Below are positions 25,809 to 35,567 of a stretch of 64,000 bases of DNA, piece after piece. Under the pieces are notes generated by a model. The model made no database searches. It was not told the DNA's origin and was given only the letters and a program-made list of their open reading frames with translations. Source of the DNA: an uncultured Chloroflexota bacterium (lineage in GTDB: Bacteria; Chloroflexota; Dehalococcoidia; Lucifugimonadales; CAJXCD01); contig CAJXCD010000002.1 in NCBI GenBank assembly GCA_913051545.1, positions 62,001 to 126,000 of the forward strand, read 5' to 3'. How positions within the stretch are numbered: position 1 is the stretch's first letter; every line of letters begins with the position of its first letter. A program made the position numbers and the translations under genes.

Positions 25809-26672
25809 TTATTGTTGACTACTGAAATATTCTTGAATCTCCTCTACCATTTCGTCGGGTGTAGGAATATTCCCATCTTCAGGCCTAGAATCGTCATATC
25901 TTTTTTCTAATTGCCTAACATAAGCCATCATGTTAGGCTGTTTCAGCATCGCCTTGGTTATTCTGTCTTGGTAAGTCTCTACAAGTTTTCCTAATTCACC
26001 ATGCGGTATGTCAATATCAATGAAAGTTTTTAGCTTATCTAGTAATGCACATGTTACTTTAGGATTAATTCCTGTAGTGATATAGTGGGGGCTATGTCCC
26101 CATATACTAATAAAGTCGATATTATTATTTTGGCATGTTTCCATTATCGCTGATTGGATACCCGTAGGACCTTTGTATCCTGAATTAGGTATTCCAAGCC
26201 ATGTCATTCGATTGGTCAGTTCGTTTGTACTGGCACGGCCTGTTACTATCGGATCTCTAGTATGTGGTGTTTCGTCCAGTAATGCTCCTAGATGTATAAC
26301 TGTATTTATCTTGCACGATTCTATAATGTTCATTATTTCTTGCGAATATGTTTTCCACATCAAATTAGGTTCTGTTCCTTTGAACAAGATGATCCCTTCG
26401 TCCCCTTCAAGTGGGAGGAAATAGTAGAATTCATTTGTTGGCCATTTTATATATCTTTCACCACTTTTATTGGTGAGGGTTAAGGGGCGTACTTTTGTAA
26501 AGTCGTAAAAAGGTTCTGGATTCACATCCGCGAATTTTTTTGCAGGTAGTGTTTCAACAAGGTGACTGACGGCCAGCGTTGCTGATTCGATTGCGTCAGG
26601 CCATCCGCTGAAGGCGAGGATCATGGTCGAAAATGTTCCTCTAGGAATCTCATTTATACGGAGTTTTTCCAT
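25809..26672 (-). CDS. PAC2-family protein
   Basis: 287 residues. Matches the PAC2 (proteasome assembly chaperone 2-like) superfamily: an early AFSGWPDAIESATLAVSHLV segment, a central VIHLGALLDETPHTRDP, and GPTGIQSAIMETCQ. In actinobacteria and archaea such proteins may relate to proteasome or ATP-grasp functions, but the bacterial role is unsettled. Convergent with ftsZ at a 13-base gap. The 274 bases upstream of it (to 26946) hold only a short TTGACAGATTGTCAA repeat at 26747-26761 and no gene I can support. Confidence 0.82.
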   Translation of the reverse strand: MEKLRINEIPRGTFSTMILAFSGWPDAIESATLAVSHLVETLPAKKFADVNPEPFYDFTKVRPLTLTNKSGERYIKWPTNEFYYFLPLEGDEGIILFKGTEPNLMWKTYSQEIMNIIESCKINTVIHLGALLDETPHTRDPIVTGRASTNELTNRMTWLGIPNSGYKGPTGIQSAIMETCQNNNIDFISIWGHSPHYITTGINPKVTCALLDKLKTFIDIDIPHGELGKLVETYQDRITKAMLKQPNMMAYVRQLEKRYDDSRPEDGNIPTPDEMVEEIQEYFSSQQ

Positions 26673-26946
26673 TAATTTAGTCCTGTTATATCAATTTTGC
26701 ATTATTAGCAATATATGCGTTCGTGGATCATTTTCGATATATAGATTGACAGATTGTCAAACTCTGATCGAGGTTTGAAGTCATTCTGGACACGGAAAAG
26801 AGAAGTTGCAGAACCCTTTGTGCCGAAATCTAAAACGGCTCAGAATTCACCTGATCTATAACATAGATTGTTTCATAATATTCGATCGGTTTCAAGATAG
26901 CGATTATCGCAGTCTTTTAAGGATAATTAATGTGATTTTGCTGTTA

Positions 26947-28302
26947 TTATTCGACCAAGAGATCGTATGCTAGTGCCACCATTGTTTTGGCACCTGTAAC
27001 GATACTACGAATTCCTTCTGATTCATCTGTCCCATGGTAATTAACGAGACTAGGATCATCATCAGGATGGAATCCATGAAATCCATAAGTATCGACTCCT
27101 AGTTCTCGAGTGAATCTAGAGTCTGTGAATCCTGTTGCTAGTCCTGGGACCCATTGTATGTCATTTCGACCCAGCGTTATGGCAGTAGCGTTCTTAATTT
27201 TATTTACAAATCCTGATTCAAATGGAGATGAATTCGGCACAGCCATATAGTCGATCTGAAAATCTATTCCAGGGATATCTCCGATTACGTTTGATAGTTC
27301 GCTTCTGACGTAATCTTCATCTTGATGGGGCAGTGTTCTGACATCGCAAGTTAATCTGATTGATTCAGGAACGCTGTTTGACTTGATTCCTCCTTTAACT
27401 ATCGTAGGAGTTAGAGTCATTCTAGATAGAGCTCTTAAGACAGATGCTAATTCGATGTCCTTTCGTTCTGTTTCAGCTATTATTTCGTCTATGTTTCCGC
27501 CGGTAGGTTTATCTTCTATAGCAAATGTTGACAGGTGTTGGAAAAGGTCGGGTGATACATCCCGTTCTGCTTCATAGTTTTCTATTCGCTCAATGACTTT
27601 GCTAAGAGAGTATGATGCGTTCTCTCCTTTCCAAGGTGTGGATGCGTGAGCGCTAGAGCCTTTTATGTCTATTTCAATCTGCAGTCTTCCTTTTTCACCT
27701 ACTCCTAGCATATAAGCTAGGCCATTTGTGGAACTTACCTGGGTCCCTCCACCTTCATTTATAGCATAAGGCGCATAGATCTTTTCCGGATATGTTTTAG
27801 CTAACCACTCGAATCCATATCGGCCACCGTGTTCTTCGTCTGCTCCCGAAGCTAATATAAGACCATTTTTTAAAGCAGGTATGTTACGTTTGAGAGTACG
27901 CATGGCCATCATTTGAGCCGCGAGCAGTCCCTTACAGTCTGCTGCACCCCGGCCATATATTCTGCCATTAGAAATTGTTGCACTGAATGGTGGAAATCTC
28001 CATTTACTTTCTTCTTCGACTGGAACTACGTCTGTGTGAGACATGAACATTAGTCCTGCCTCACCCGAGGTGCCTTCTATCCTAGCTATAATATTTCCAC
28101 GTCCAGGCGTCTTTTCAAGTATTTCGGAATTTATACCGTATCGAGATAACCATTCACTTATGAATTCACATACTTTAGTTTCGTTACCTGTTGGCATGAC
28201 ACCGGTATTTATGGATGGTATTCGCACCAGTGCCTGTTCTAATTCAATTAGTTCATTTTTTGATTCGTCTATTTGTTCAAGAAGTTGTAAGATATCTGAC
28301 AA
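26947..28302 (-). CDS. M20-family metallopeptidase/deacylase
   Basis: 451 residues. Two-domain zinc amidohydrolase of the ArgE/DapE/CPG2 group. Metal-site segments seen: MSHTDVVPV, GRGAADCKG, SGADEEHGG, and a C-terminal HGTDES. The central dimerisation domain is present (KGSSAHASTPWKGENA). It could be an aminoacylase, carboxypeptidase or desuccinylase; no argE or dapE context is nearby. It follows nadK by 12 bases, so the two are one transcription unit that may continue from the nuo operon. Confidence 0.87.
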   Translation of the reverse strand: MSDILQLLEQIDESKNELIELEQALVRIPSINTGVMPTGNETKVCEFISEWLSRYGINSEILEKTPGRGNIIARIEGTSGEAGLMFMSHTDVVPVEEESKWRFPPFSATISNGRIYGRGAADCKGLLAAQMMAMRTLKRNIPALKNGLILASGADEEHGGRYGFEWLAKTYPEKIYAPYAINEGGGTQVSSTNGLAYMLGVGEKGRLQIEIDIKGSSAHASTPWKGENASYSLSKVIERIENYEAERDVSPDLFQHLSTFAIEDKPTGGNIDEIIAETERKDIELASVLRALSRMTLTPTIVKGGIKSNSVPESIRLTCDVRTLPHQDEDYVRSELSNVIGDIPGIDFQIDYMAVPNSSPFESGFVNKIKNATAITLGRNDIQWVPGLATGFTDSRFTRELGVDTYGFHGFHPDDDPSLVNYHGTDESEGIRSIVTGAKTMVALAYDLLVE

Positions 28303-28314
28303 GAAAATCTCCTG

Positions 28315-29160
28315 CTATATTTCTGATTTGTTTCCACTGAGTTTAGACGCTAAATTCCCGTAGAAGGCAGAATTATCTCCATGTCTTAGAAACAAGGTTG
28401 AGTGGGGGCTGCGAGATATATATACGATTGAATCCACATCGAGGATGTTAGAAGTTATATCTACACTGATAGTTGATTGTAATTTATCTTGGACTCTAAG
28501 ATTAATCACGTCACTCCCACTTATAATGAGACTTTTGCTGAAGCTTATGTGTGCTGCTAGGGGTTGAACTAATATCGTGTTTGATTCTGGGTAAATAACT
28601 GGTCCTCCCGCTGCTAATGCGTAACTAGTACTTCCAGTGCCAGTTGAAATAATAATTCCGTCAGCTCTGTAAGTGGCGACATGTGTGTCATTAATTTGCG
28701 TATTTATATCAAGCAGTTTTGATGTAGATGCTCTGTTTATTACTACATCATTTAGAGCATGCATAGTTGTTGATTGTGCTTCTTGTTGCTTTTTGAATGT
28801 AGCTTGTAGCATCATTCTCTTTTCGATCCTGGGACTCCCATCTAGATAAGATAACAATCTGTCTTGAGCTTCTGGGACGCTTAATTCTGTCATGAAGCCG
28901 ATCCGTCCCATGTTGATTCCCAGAATAGCTATGTTGTTGGGCGATGCAATTCTAGCCACGCGTAAAATCGTTCCATCTCCACCGATAGTGACGATGATTG
29001 AAGCAGATTCAATGTGTTCCGAATTTGCGTTGAGAGTTTCTACGGGAGATATCCAGCAAGTATAGTACCGCCTAGCACTATCCATTAGGGTGTTTGCAAG
29101 TTGGATAGCATCAGGAAGGGTAGAATTATATACGAAGCCTATCGAATTCTTATAGGTCAT
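28315..29160 (-). CDS. nadK: NAD kinase
   Basis: 281 residues. Makes NADP+ from NAD+. The GGDGT motif (TIGGDGTILRVAR), the NDVVINR-type segment ALNDVVINRAS, and the Gly-rich ISTGTGSTSYALAAGGP are diagnostic. It lies 59 bases downstream of nuoN on the same strand and is followed immediately by the M20 peptidase gene. Confidence 0.95.
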   Translation of the reverse strand: MTYKNSIGFVYNSTLPDAIQLANTLMDSARRYYTCWISPVETLNANSEHIESASIIVTIGGDGTILRVARIASPNNIAILGINMGRIGFMTELSVPEAQDRLLSYLDGSPRIEKRMMLQATFKKQQEAQSTTMHALNDVVINRASTSKLLDINTQINDTHVATYRADGIIISTGTGSTSYALAAGGPVIYPESNTILVQPLAAHISFSKSLIISGSDVINLRVQDKLQSTISVDITSNILDVDSIVYISRSPHSTLFLRHGDNSAFYGNLASKLSGNKSEI

Positions 29161-29219
29161 GACGGCAAGGAGTCTAACATTGGGTTATTGTAGGTGTCAA
29201 CGAGGGTGCACTTAGTTGT

Positions 29220-30713
29220 TTAAGATAAGGTAGCAGCAGCTGATTGAGCAATTTTTATTAATGGTGTTGGATATATGCCGAATAACATTACCATGAAAGT
29301 GCTGACTGTTATGGCTAAACGAGTGCGGATAGATGCCGTTATAGGTTCCTCTGTGTCACTGGATGATAAATACATCACTTTTATGACTCGTAGATAGTAG
29401 TATGCGGATAGAACACTATTAAGCACTCCGATCACGGCTAACCAAGCAAGACCTGAATCCACTGCAGCTCCAAAGATATAGAGTTTTACCATGAATCCAA
29501 CGGTTGGAGGTATTCCTATCAAAGATACCAGGGCCAATGCGAGCACTCCACCCGTAAGTGGGAATTTTCTTCCAATACCAGCAAAACTAGATATTTTGTT
29601 GTCACCGACTGAGTTTGATATTATTATCACTGATCCAAATGCAGCGAGATTTGTCAGTCCATAACCACCCAAGTAGAACAATATTCCACTAATGCCTTGA
29701 TGAGGACCTTGTGTGATTGTATTTGTGGATAAAGAAGCTAAACCAACTAATAAATAACCAGCATGGGCTACTGCACTATAAGCTAGCATCCGCTTAATGT
29801 TTGATTGCGAGATAGCAAGTAGGTTTCCGATTGTCATGGATAAGGCTGCTAATATTGCAAATATCATAGTCCACTCTACTCTTAGGACATCATGCTGGAA
29901 TGCTTCGTGGAAAACTCGTAGGACTATTGCGAAACCAGCCGCCTTACTAGCGACTGATAGAAATGCAGTTATAGGTGTTGGAGAACCTTCGTATACGTCA
30001 GGGGCCCACATGTGGAATGGCACCACTGTTATCTTAAATCCAAATCCGGCGATTATAAGGGTAATACCCAAGAGTAGAGCATAGTTTCCAAATGGTTGCG
30101 TTCCTAATAACCCGCCCTGATTTATAGCCGATGCTATTTCAGATAAAACCGTTGTACCAGTAAATCCATAAACCAATACCATACCGTACAGAAGTATTGC
30201 TGAACTGACCCCACTCAGAACGAGGAATTTCAGGCCAGCCTCTGATGATTTATTACTGCGCAGGAAAGTCGCTAATGCTGCAATCGGAAGTGCAGAAAGT
30301 TCCAAAGCAATGTATATCGTAATCAGTTCTACTGTTGACGCCATTAACATCATTCCAGACGTTGATAATAGGATTAATACTATAAATTCAGTCTGAAAAT
30401 TTTGGAATTTCTTCGAGTAGTCCGTAGAAAGCAGTATTACAGTTTCAGCTGCCCCTAGAAGAATAAATTTTAGAAAAATACTAAATCCGTCGACTTTTAG
30501 GGAGTCTTTTAAGATCCCTTGATTTTGTACAATTCCATTTTCCATATCCATCCATAGTATGACACTTAATATGATTGGGATCACAAGGCCTATAGATGAA
30601 ATTGATTGTGCTATCGTATCCTTTTTGGTAATGAAGTTAATAGCTAAAATGATGAAACTTAGAACTATTACGCTCAGTTCCGGCGAAAGGATATATATAT
30701 CATGAAATGTCAT
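29220..30713 (-). CDS. nuoN: NADH-quinone oxidoreductase subunit N
   Basis: 497 residues, about 14 membrane helices; one of three antiporter-like proton-pumping subunits of complex I. The HMWAPDVYEGSPTPITAFLS segment is characteristic of NuoN. Last gene of the nuo cluster, 17 bases after nuoM. Confidence 0.95.
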   Translation of the reverse strand: MTFHDIYILSPELSVIVLSFIILAINFITKKDTIAQSISSIGLVIPIILSVILWMDMENGIVQNQGILKDSLKVDGFSIFLKFILLGAAETVILLSTDYSKKFQNFQTEFIVLILLSTSGMMLMASTVELITIYIALELSALPIAALATFLRSNKSSEAGLKFLVLSGVSSAILLYGMVLVYGFTGTTVLSEIASAINQGGLLGTQPFGNYALLLGITLIIAGFGFKITVVPFHMWAPDVYEGSPTPITAFLSVASKAAGFAIVLRVFHEAFQHDVLRVEWTMIFAILAALSMTIGNLLAISQSNIKRMLAYSAVAHAGYLLVGLASLSTNTITQGPHQGISGILFYLGGYGLTNLAAFGSVIIISNSVGDNKISSFAGIGRKFPLTGGVLALALVSLIGIPPTVGFMVKLYIFGAAVDSGLAWLAVIGVLNSVLSAYYYLRVIKVMYLSSSDTEEPITASIRTRLAITVSTFMVMLFGIYPTPLIKIAQSAAATLS

Positions 30714-30730
30714 TTATTAACCTTGACTTG

Positions 30731-32293
30731 CTAATTAAATATGAATGCCAGCAGATTATTTTGATTTGAACCTAGTTCTACTGACGCAGCGTTATCTGAT
30801 ATCCCCTGTATTATAGGGGATATCCCTAGTTGAAATACGTCACTTATAATTGAAGGGAACAATCCTATAACAAGTACACTAATAGCTAATATAGCTAGAG
30901 GTACGGCTTCTAAAGTAGATGCATCCCTAACATTATTGAATCTCTCGATAGACGGCCCAAAAAATGTTCGTTGTATCATCCAGAGGATATATCCCGCAGT
31001 TATCACTATACCAAATGCACTCAATAAGGTGCCTATGTTCCAGACGGGGAATGTTCCAAGAAACACCAATACTTCAGACACAAATCCACTTGTGCCAGGT
31101 AGTCCTAAGGATGCAAGGCCTGCTAGGATAAATCCCGATGCTAGAATTGGCATTCTAGTTGCGAGACCTCCAAGATCTGGAATATGTCTTGTATGAGCTT
31201 TCTCATACACTAGACCTACTAACAAAAACATCAGACCAGTAATTGTTCCATGAGTAAACATTTGCATCGCAGCACCAGTTAGCCCTACGGTGGCGTTTCC
31301 TGCTGCACCAGCTACAGATGATATCCCTACAAGTACATACCCCATGTGACTTATGCTACTAAAGGCTATCAGTCTCTTAAGATCCGTCTGGCGTAATGTG
31401 ACGATAGCACCATAAAGCACATTTATAACTCCTAGGGTAATAAGTATCCATGCTACTTCAGTGATAACGTTTGGGAACATGCTTACTGATACCCTAAGCA
31501 TGCCATATCCTCCCATTTTTAATAGCACACCGGCTAGCATAACGCTGACAGCTGTTGGTGCATCTGTATGCGCATCAGGGAGCCATGTATGAAAGGGCCA
31601 TACAGGTAATTTGACGGCAAACCCTACAAAAAGCAAAGTGAATATGAGCCCTGACGGGATAATCAGAGTCGCAGTTTGAATTTTGGAAGGCAATTCTGTC
31701 ATATCAAAAGTGTGTATTCCGGTGGAAAAATAAAGAGCTAATATTCCTATTAACATGAAGGCACTAGCTAGGAATGTAAATATAAGGAATTTCATGGCTG
31801 AGTATTCCTTACGTCCACTTCCCCATATAGATATCAGAAAGAACATTGGTATGAGTTCTAGTTCCCAGAGCAGAAAGAAAAGGATGAAGTCTAATGCAGT
31901 AAATACACCAACGACTGCAGTTTGTAGTACCAATAGCCAAACAAAATATTCTTTAACTCTTTGTTTTATTCCTAATGAAGCAAATATCGCAGAAATACCA
32001 AGTAGTCCAGATAGTAATACGAGAGGTGCACTAAGGCCATCAACAGCTAAGAAATAATTCACATTTAAAGAATCAAATGGAATCCATTCGGAAGTTTTAT
32101 CCACAAATTGGTATTGAGCACCTCCTTTTTCGTATCCGAAAAATATTACGGATGTAAGGACTAGTTCAATTACTCCAATTAACACAGCAAAGTATCTTAT
32201 GGATTTCGCACCATTAATAGCTAAAGCGATTATTATGGCTCCTACCAGAGGTAGGAATACTGTAATAGTCAATATGCCAGAAAAGTTTTCCAA
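30731..32293 (-). CDS. nuoM: NADH-quinone oxidoreductase subunit M
   Basis: 520 residues, about 14 membrane helices, antiporter-like pumping subunit of complex I. Key segments LFFLLWELELIPMFFLI (with the conserved membrane Glu) and FHTWLPDAHTDAPTAVSVML are intact. It lies 12 bases after nuoL. A 10-bp perfect inverted repeat (30798-30824) is embedded near its 3' end. Confidence 0.96.
   Translation of the reverse strand: MENFSGILTITVFLPLVGAIIIALAINGAKSIRYFAVLIGVIELVLTSVIFFGYEKGGAQYQFVDKTSEWIPFDSLNVNYFLAVDGLSAPLVLLSGLLGISAIFASLGIKQRVKEYFVWLLVLQTAVVGVFTALDFILFFLLWELELIPMFFLISIWGSGRKEYSAMKFLIFTFLASAFMLIGILALYFSTGIHTFDMTELPSKIQTATLIIPSGLIFTLLFVGFAVKLPVWPFHTWLPDAHTDAPTAVSVMLAGVLLKMGGYGMLRVSVSMFPNVITEVAWILITLGVINVLYGAIVTLRQTDLKRLIAFSSISHMGYVLVGISSVAGAAGNATVGLTGAAMQMFTHGTITGLMFLLVGLVYEKAHTRHIPDLGGLATRMPILASGFILAGLASLGLPGTSGFVSEVLVFLGTFPVWNIGTLLSAFGIVITAGYILWMIQRTFFGPSIERFNNVRDASTLEAVPLAILAISVLVIGLFPSIISDVFQLGISPIIQGISDNAASVELGSNQNNLLAFIFN
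30798..30824. repeat. Perfect inverted repeat, 10-bp arms, 7-nt loop, inside nuoM 3' end
   Basis: Arms GATATCCCCT (30798-30807) and AGGGGATATC (30815-30824). On the coding strand both arms fall in codons of the duplicated GIS/QGIS segment near the NuoM C-terminus. Confidence 0.9.
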
Positions 32294-32305
32294 ACGAACT
32301 CCCTA

Positions 32306-34267
32306 TTATTTGAACAGGATATATATAACTATAATTAATATCGTACCCAGAGATAGAATTAAACCATAACCTTGAGACTGCCCTGTTTGTATAGGAGCAA
32401 TTATTTTTCCGAGGTTTCGGCTAACTAATCCAATTTGGCGAACTATTCCATCTATAACCAATCGATCCGCCCAATCTATTGATTTAGCTATCGAGTTGTA
32501 TATAACTCGAGTTGTGATGAATGACTCATAAAATTCATCCAGGAAATATTTATTGATAAGTACCCTGTGTATAGGATTCGTAATCCTATACACACTATGT
32601 GAGATTAGTTTAGGTTGCCCATAAATCAGATAAGCTAAAAGTATACCTGCACCAGCTATTAAACTGGATAAAATAGCTACAACAAAATTGAATTTTATTG
32701 AATCAGCATGTAGGAAATGTGAGAGCCAGTGTTCTGGAATCACTACTAGGTTGACAGGTGGATTTACCAAGAATCCACCAATAATTGACATTAATCCTAA
32801 AACTAGAAGAGGTACCACCATTGCTTTTGGGGATTCTTGTAGATGAACATCAGGATTAATCAGATTTAGAGATGGGTCTGATTGCGCACCTCCTTTAAAA
32901 TCCCCTTCAAATGTCATAAATATAACTCTAAACATATAGAAGGCTGTCATAAATACAGCCAACAATGCAAATATGTAAACTATAGTAGATATGTTCATGC
33001 TGCTAGACCAGGCATGTGTTAATATTTCGTCCTTGCTCCAGAATCCAGCTAGAGGGAAAATTCCAGAAAGACTTAGTGCTCCGATTAGGAATGTCGAGTA
33101 TGTCCATGGCATAGATTTACGTAGTCCTCCCATGTACCTCATGTCAAACGTTCCTGTAGCATGGTTGACGCTTCCTGATCCTAAGAACAGTAATGCCTTG
33201 AAAAATGCGTGAGTGAAAAGATGAAATATTGCTGGTCCATAGGCACCTATTCCTAGAGCCAACATCATGTATCCTAATTGACTTATGGTCGAATAAGCCA
33301 AAACTCTCTTTATGTCGGTCATTACTAGTCCCATGGATGCCGCAAATAAGGCTGTAAAAACACCTGTTACAGCAACTGTTGTCATTGCTGCTTCCGAAGA
33401 ATGAAAAAGATCAAAGAATCTAGCTACTAAAAATACTCCAGCAGCGACCATAGTGGCGGCATGGATTAATGCACTGACAGGGGTTGGTCCTTCCATAGCA
33501 TCTGGTAGCCAGGTATGTAATGGGAATTGTCCAGATTTCCCGATAGCGCCAGCAAAAATGCCTATCGCTACCCAGGTCACCACTCCACTAGCTAAAATTC
33601 CAGTTTTAGCAGCAAGGTTAATATCGCTTATGTCTAACGAATTTAGACCGTTAGCTGCGAAAGTCTCTCCGTTTGAAAATAGGTAGAGTATTGCTAAAAG
33701 CAACCCAAAGTCGCCAAATCGGGTAATTATGAAAGCCTTTTTGGCGGCCGCTGCAGCAGAAGGTTTATGGTACCAAAATCCAATTAGCAGGTAAGAACTG
33801 AGTCCAACGAGTTCCCAGAAGGCGTAAAGCTGAACAACATTGCTTGCCATAATGAGACCTATCATTGAAGCAGTGAAGAGTGACATGTATGCAAAATAAC
33901 GCGAATAGCCTGAGTCGTTCTCCATGTAGGATGTTGAATAAATTTGGACCATCAAACTAACACTCGTGACTACAATTAGCATAATGGCAGTTAGTGAATC
34001 CGATATAATCCCGATACTAATTTCCAGAATACCTAACGAGATCCAACTTTGTGATTGGTAGCTATCTATGCTCACATCGTTATTTATTACGCTTATAAGA
34101 AACCAAATTGATAAGAATAGTGAGATACTTATAGACGCAATCGTCAAATGACTGGATACATTACGGAATTGATTAAAGAATGGACGTATTACTATAGATA
34201 TAACGGCGAACGATAGGAAGGGCGATAATAGTATAAGCCACACTACGTTTTCAGGTATCACGCACAT
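32306..34267 (-). CDS. nuoL: NADH-quinone oxidoreductase subunit L
   Basis: 653 residues, antiporter-like subunit with the long lateral helix of complex I. LYAFWELVGLSSYLLIGFWY and FPLHTWLPDAMEGPTPVSAL are typical, and the extended C-terminal third fits the lateral helix and its anchor. The C-terminal part contains a 13-bp perfect inverted repeat (32566-32594). First of the L-M-N block. Confidence 0.96.
   Translation of the reverse strand: MCVIPENVVWLILLSPFLSFAVISIVIRPFFNQFRNVSSHLTIASISISLFLSIWFLISVINNDVSIDSYQSQSWISLGILEISIGIISDSLTAIMLIVVTSVSLMVQIYSTSYMENDSGYSRYFAYMSLFTASMIGLIMASNVVQLYAFWELVGLSSYLLIGFWYHKPSAAAAAKKAFIITRFGDFGLLLAILYLFSNGETFAANGLNSLDISDINLAAKTGILASGVVTWVAIGIFAGAIGKSGQFPLHTWLPDAMEGPTPVSALIHAATMVAAGVFLVARFFDLFHSSEAAMTTVAVTGVFTALFAASMGLVMTDIKRVLAYSTISQLGYMMLALGIGAYGPAIFHLFTHAFFKALLFLGSGSVNHATGTFDMRYMGGLRKSMPWTYSTFLIGALSLSGIFPLAGFWSKDEILTHAWSSSMNISTIVYIFALLAVFMTAFYMFRVIFMTFEGDFKGGAQSDPSLNLINPDVHLQESPKAMVVPLLVLGLMSIIGGFLVNPPVNLVVIPEHWLSHFLHADSIKFNFVVAILSSLIAGAGILLAYLIYGQPKLISHSVYRITNPIHRVLINKYFLDEFYESFITTRVIYNSIAKSIDWADRLVIDGIVRQIGLVSRNLGKIIAPIQTGQSQGYGLILSLGTILIIVIYILFK
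32566..32594. repeat. Perfect inverted repeat, 13-bp arms, 3-nt loop, inside nuoL
   Basis: Arms TGTGTATAGGATT (32566-32578) and AATCCTATACACA (32582-32594) around CGT. In the protein it covers the SVYRITNPIHRVL region before the lateral helix. A near-ideal hairpin in a coding region. Confidence 0.95.
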
Positions 34268-34295
34268 ACTCCATAATTTTTATGTGGATTTGGTT

Positions 34296-34490
34296 TCATA
34301 TTTTTCGAAGGATTTCATCAGCTACGTGTTCTCGACCTTTTGGTACCATTATTTTGAATACTACTCTTTCACCCCAAGACAATATATCTCCTTTAGGTAT
34401 TATCTTTGTGGGAAGGCCATCACCTTCTAGCACATCTTTCCACATTTCCGCCATCATAAGATTAGGGGCCTCTCGGTAATCTATCCACAT
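34296..34490 (-). CDS. Small DUF2007-like protein within the nuo operon
   Basis: 64 residues, no membrane segment. The pattern of a short helix (MMAEMWKDVLEGDGLPTKII) followed by WGERVVFKIMVPKGREHVADEIL resembles DUF2007-type small domains. It lies between nuoK (nine bases upstream) and nuoL (28 bases downstream) on the same strand, so it is co-expressed with complex I. Its role, for instance in assembly, is unknown. Confidence 0.7.
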   Translation of the reverse strand: MWIDYREAPNLMMAEMWKDVLEGDGLPTKIIPKGDILSWGERVVFKIMVPKGREHVADEILRKI

Positions 34491-34499
34491 TTAATTCCC

Positions 34500-34838
34500 T
34501 CAGTGCCTCATTTGATTGACGTCTGTTATGAATACGGTTTCTCGACTACGATAAACTGTGATTATTATAGCTACACCAAGAGCTATTTCTGCAGCAGCTA
34601 CAGTTACGATGAATAGTGAAAAAATTTGACCAGTTAATGCCGAACGAGTTACATCAGTGCCCTGGCTAATTAGTGAGGGATCCAAGTATCTAGAAAATGC
34701 TACAGCAGCAATGTTTACCGCATTTAACATAAGTTCTATACTCATTAGAACAGTTATAACATTTCTTTTTGAAATTGTCCCATACAACCCAATGGCGAAA
34801 ATAGCCGCACTAACTATAAGAAAATTTTCAAGATTCAT
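34500..34838 (-). CDS. nuoK: NADH-quinone oxidoreductase subunit K
   Basis: 112 residues with three membrane helices. The segment NVITVLMSIELMLNAVNI holds the conserved membrane Glu of NuoK, and the second conserved Glu is in AAAEIALGVAI. Located 15 bases after nuoJ. Confidence 0.95.
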   Translation of the reverse strand: MNLENFLIVSAAIFAIGLYGTISKRNVITVLMSIELMLNAVNIAAVAFSRYLDPSLISQGTDVTRSALTGQIFSLFIVTVAAAEIALGVAIIITVYRSRETVFITDVNQMRH

Positions 34839-34853
34839 ATTGTCGTAAGATTC

Positions 34854-35567
34854 CTATTTTTCTCTTATTAGAGTCAAAGCTCCTATCATAGCTGCGAGAA
34901 GTAATATAGAGACTAATTCGAACGCTAGTACGAAATCACGTAGTAATAATTCAGCTATGGAGGGGATGGTATCTGTAAATATCTTGTCTAACCCAGATTG
35001 GTCTCGATCAGAATCAAGTTTTTCATCTAACACATATGATGTATCATCTTGTACTTCACGATCCGCTGGAGATTCTGAGTCTGAGTGTTTAGGATCACAA
35101 AAGAACCAAAAGCAAACATGGAAGTAAGAAAATTTAGTGTAAACTTCTACGGAATCCTCTTGATACGTATCTGGCAGCGGATCTGGATGAGGTTGGATAT
35201 TCCAGTCTACTTGTACCATAACAAACGTAAACACCAGAAAGAAAATTAACCCAACTATTGAAGCAGGAATTTTTAGTCGGTTGGGAGGATTACCGTCTGA
35301 CACATCCCTTGTCATCAAAATCGCAAATATTATGAGTACAGAGATTGCTCCAACATATATCAGAATTTGAACTACTGCTAAAAACTCAGCCCTTAGTAGA
35401 ATAAACATACCAGCGATACCGATAAATGCTAAAACCAAGAATAATGCCGCGCGGAAAAGATCTCGAATTTGTACCACTGCGAATGAGGACACTATGACTG
35501 AAATTGATACTACCCAAAATGCTATGTTTGTGATAACAGATGATTCAATCGTTGAGCTTAAACTCAT
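34854..35567 (-). CDS. nuoJ: NADH-quinone oxidoreductase subunit J with hydrophilic insertion
   Basis: 237 residues from ATG 35567, which overlaps the nuoI stop as ATGA. The N-terminal helices with VVQILIYVGAISVLIIFAIL are typical NuoJ. Between the fourth and last helix there is an unusually long acidic stretch of roughly 75-80 residues (from about WNIQPHPDP to DKIFTDTIPS) that includes FWFFC and many Asp/Ser; most NuoJ proteins have a short loop there. The final helix (LAFELVSILLLAAMIGAL) is intact, so the gene is not broken. Confidence 0.92.
   Translation of the reverse strand: MSLSSTIESSVITNIAFWVVSISVIVSSFAVVQIRDLFRAALFLVLAFIGIAGMFILLRAEFLAVVQILIYVGAISVLIIFAILMTRDVSDGNPPNRLKIPASIVGLIFFLVFTFVMVQVDWNIQPHPDPLPDTYQEDSVEVYTKFSYFHVCFWFFCDPKHSDSESPADREVQDDTSYVLDEKLDSDRDQSGLDKIFTDTIPSIAELLLRDFVLAFELVSILLLAAMIGALTLIREK

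Noticed and set aside
26705-26840. A short minus-strand open stretch upstream of the PAC2 start, preceded by in-frame TGA codons
   Set aside because: Only about 44 residues after the nearest TGA, no recognisable domain, a second in-frame TGA close by, no ribosome site, and no Cys-family context. I treat it as non-coding.
34282-34479. Plus-strand 65-residue frame
   Set aside because: Antisense of the small DUF2007-like gene, which has the better position in the nuo operon and recognisable domain pattern.
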